DNA of 64,000 nucleotides. It comes from Lewinellaceae bacterium. Its GTDB lineage: Bacteria > Bacteroidota > Bacteroidia > Chitinophagales > Saprospiraceae. How positions within the stretch are numbered: the first letter of the stretch is position 1; every line of letters starts with the position of its first letter. The notes beneath the pieces are model-generated. The model was not told the DNA's origin, did not search any database, and saw only the letters and a list, made by a program, of their open reading frames with translations. Of the stretch, positions 62,574 to 64,000 are shown one piece after another. The translations under genes and the position numbers were made by a program. The stretch is from positions 620,001 through 684,000 of the forward strand of contig JACJYH010000001.1 in NCBI GenBank assembly GCA_020636195.1, given 5' to 3'.

Positions 62574-64000
62574 AAGTGCTAAGAGGTCGGGATGATTGCA
62601 ACAATAGTTGAGAGGGTCTCTTACATTAACTCCAACCTGACATTGAGAAGTATTTCCGGAATCATCTACAGCAACAACGGTTTGATAGATTGTTGGTCCG
62701 CCCACGTACGAGCAATCTAAATTAAAGTCAGTGAATATTATTTGTACATTAATATCGCAATTGTCAATAGCGACTATATCAAAATCTCCAGCATCAGCTA
62801 TAGCTATGCCATTTGATAATATATCAATATTTATTAAAGGTACTCCACATGTTAATATAGGGGGAACAATATCAGTATCACATTGGTCACATTCCCCTAA
62901 TCCAATTAGACAATAATCATCCCAATTGGAATCGAAGGTGTTCCCATTATCAATAAATGACCCAATGTGAGTTAGTTGCGAGCAAAGGTTTCTCAAATTT
63001 GGATGATAGCATCCAGAAAGATTATTACCGAATAGAAGCATAACTTCTAAATTCGTGAGAAATCCTAATTCACCTGGAATAGAACCAGATAAATTATTTT
63101 CTGCCAATGAAATTTGTGATAAGTCATTCAAATAGCCTATACAAGGTGGGATTACCCCATGTAACTGATTTTGATGCAACCAAATGGACTCTATGTTGGT
63201 TAAATCACAAATTGTCCCTGGAATTATTCCAATAAGGTTGTTGCTGTTTAGATGAAGAACATTTAAATAAGGTAATTGGTCAAATATTTCAGGTATTTCC
63301 CCATCAAGATTATTATCACTCAACTCTAATCCTATCACATTGTCATTGGCATCGCAATTTACACCAAACCACTCACATGGGTTACATGAATCAGTCCATC
63401 CTTCATTATTTGACCAGCCTAATCCATTAGTACTTTCATATAAAGTTTTTAATGCATCGTAAGCTGGATGTTTATTGGCGCAACAATCGAAAGGAACATC
63501 ATTACATATATTCTCGATTTTGCCAATAAAACCATCTGATAAGCCTCCAGAAAAATTTGGCTGTAATGTATTGTGTGTAACCCCTTGATTATCTGTCCAT
63601 GAGGTAGTTGTTGATAATCCTGGATCAAATTTTAATCCATATATATATGTTTTGTCATTTTTAACTACCAATCCTAGACTATATGAATTAATCAAATTTG
63701 TATTTACTCCATAATTATATGTGCTCAAAACATTTAAATCAGAAGAAAAAATTTGATAATGAAAATTGGATTGATTTTGTTGTCCCAAATTATCAAAATA
63801 TCCCTGATATTCAGTATGCTCATTTACGCTAAATATATGAATTCTGTCTTTGCTATCAATTTTAATTTCCGAGTTTGATCCATAAGCTGTCCCACCATAT
63901 CCAAAATCCATAATAAGTTCAATAAAAGGTTCAGGTGCTTCTAAATTTATTTTAATGATTGGATTATGTAACATTACATATTGATCATTAAATATGGATA
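61653..64000 (-). CDS. Secreted leucine-rich-repeat and HYR-like protein with T9SS sorting domain, 5' end cut by window edge
   Basis: At least 780 residues; the frame is open through the last base (SIFNDQY before MLHNP), so the start and signal peptide lie beyond the window. Order: a propeller-like N-terminal region (GYGGTAYGSNSEIKIDSKDR); a first LRR block with cap CNPCEWFGVNCDANDNVIGL and four or five repeats; an HYR-like domain (PPILTCGVPLINIDILSNGI, then SGNTSQCQVGVNVRD); a second LRR block identical with that of the gene at 56194; and the T9SS type A tail. Two LRR blocks around an HYR module suggest a modular surface adhesin. The second half is the duplicated 940-bp unit. Confidence 0.87.
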   Translation of the reverse strand, partial: SIFNDQYVMLHNPIIKINLEAPEPFIELIMDFGYGGTAYGSNSEIKIDSKDRIHIFSVNEHTEYQGYFDNLGQQNQSNFHYQIFSSDLNVLSTYNYGVNTNLINSYSLGLVVKNDKTYIYGLKFDPGLSTTTSWTDNQGVTHNTLQPNFSGGLSDGFIGKIENICNDVPFDCCANKHPAYDALKTLYESTNGLGWSNNEGWTDSCNPCEWFGVNCDANDNVIGLELSDNNLDGEIPEIFDQLPYLNVLHLNSNNLIGIIPGTICDLTNIESIWLHQNQLHGVIPPCIGYLNDLSQISLAENNLSGSIPGELGFLTNLEVMLLFGNNLSGCYHPNLRNLCSQLTHIGSFIDNGNTFDSNWDDYCLIGLGECDQCDTDIVPPILTCGVPLINIDILSNGIAIADAGDFDIVAIDNCDINVQIIFTDFNLDCSYVGGPTIYQTVVAVDDSGNTSQCQVGVNVRDPLNYCCNHPDLLALQAFYDATNGDQWKNTVAGNKPWFEDCDPCGLHDGTPWYGITCNGNHRVSALGLNFNNLVGTIPPSIDGLNEVNWLVLYDNPGLTGIIPNTICNIPHLQFFSLLRNNHTGSIPPCMANMASLVEVNFASNDFTGTIPAFGTNNPNLVNLLLANNQLSGSLPTSLINIPNPSTITFNNNNLSGCYPPQLADLCDHNMGTITGLNNSKVSDGNSFAAPWEDFCSSGAGTCTSSVKDNQEIDFSIVPNPSDNFTKIIGTDIDKVQLYDIYGKLVRESVKSEIYIGDFSSGMYLVKVESNSQFGFKYFVKI

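Noticed and set aside
1..64000. CRISPR arrays, tRNA or rRNA genes
   Set aside because: No regularly spaced short repeats, cloverleaf ends (GTTCRANYC with CCA-type stems) or rRNA-like stretches were seen by eye; a tRNAscan or CRISPR search would be decisive.

Overview
The window looks like a chromosomal segment of a Bacteroidota bacterium, probably in or near the Saprospiraceae; the family-level placement is my inference. The reasons are low GC, several type IX secretion (T9SS) C-terminal sorting domains, a PorP/SprF-type protein, Kazal-like, HYR and leucine-rich-repeat surface proteins, a PiT phosphate transporter with a PhoU-like tail, a long S1 protein, and a TAnnTTTG promoter before rpsA. 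I saw no tRNA, rRNA or CRISPR array.

Layout. 0-5.3 kb: the end of a cbb3 oxidase maturation cluster (ccoG cut by the window edge, FixH-like, TauE/DsbD-like), then a flippase, prmC and mobA packed head to tail. 5.4-14.1 kb: a lipoprotein, a secreted M4 metallopeptidase, the PiT transporter, and rpsA on the minus strand. 14.5-18 kb: an accessory patch in which a direct repeat of about 440 bp, carrying a stub of a T9SS sorting domain, precedes each of two small two-gene units. 18-31 kb: mostly housekeeping and conserved genes (VPS10/BNR protein, GT39-like transferase, GSCFA protein, two unknown genes, PorP/SprF, bactofilin, atpZ/atpI-like, a biotin carrier, folA, DUF2851). 31-39.6 kb: signalling and toxin-antitoxin genes (three LytTR proteins, a TPR histidine kinase, an AbiEii-like pair between perfect 32-bp repeats, and a zeta-toxin-like gene broken by a short insertion with a 10-bp target duplication). 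40-55.5 kb: a giant secreted protein of about 4130 residues (lipase-like, M23, SLH, Fn3, HYR, P-domain, lamin-tail, dockerin- and cohesin-like, T9SS tail) and a 765-residue paralogue of its C-terminal end; both share a conserved upstream element. 55.5-64 kb: a minus-strand surface-protein region with two LRR/T9SS genes sharing an apparently identical stretch of 940 bp, a LytS-type kinase, two lipoprotein genes with frameshifts, and two kinds of short intergenic repeat.

How it fits together. Most accessory content is cell-surface protein (exported through Sec and then T9SS), its likely regulators (LytTR/LytS-type), and small toxin-antitoxin-like units. The accessory parts are shaped by duplication: repeated promoter or leader segments, shared C-terminal modules and MITE-like elements. 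Four single-base frameshifts, in three genes, fall at or beside short repeats of one base, so base-calling error must be excluded before these genes are called dead.
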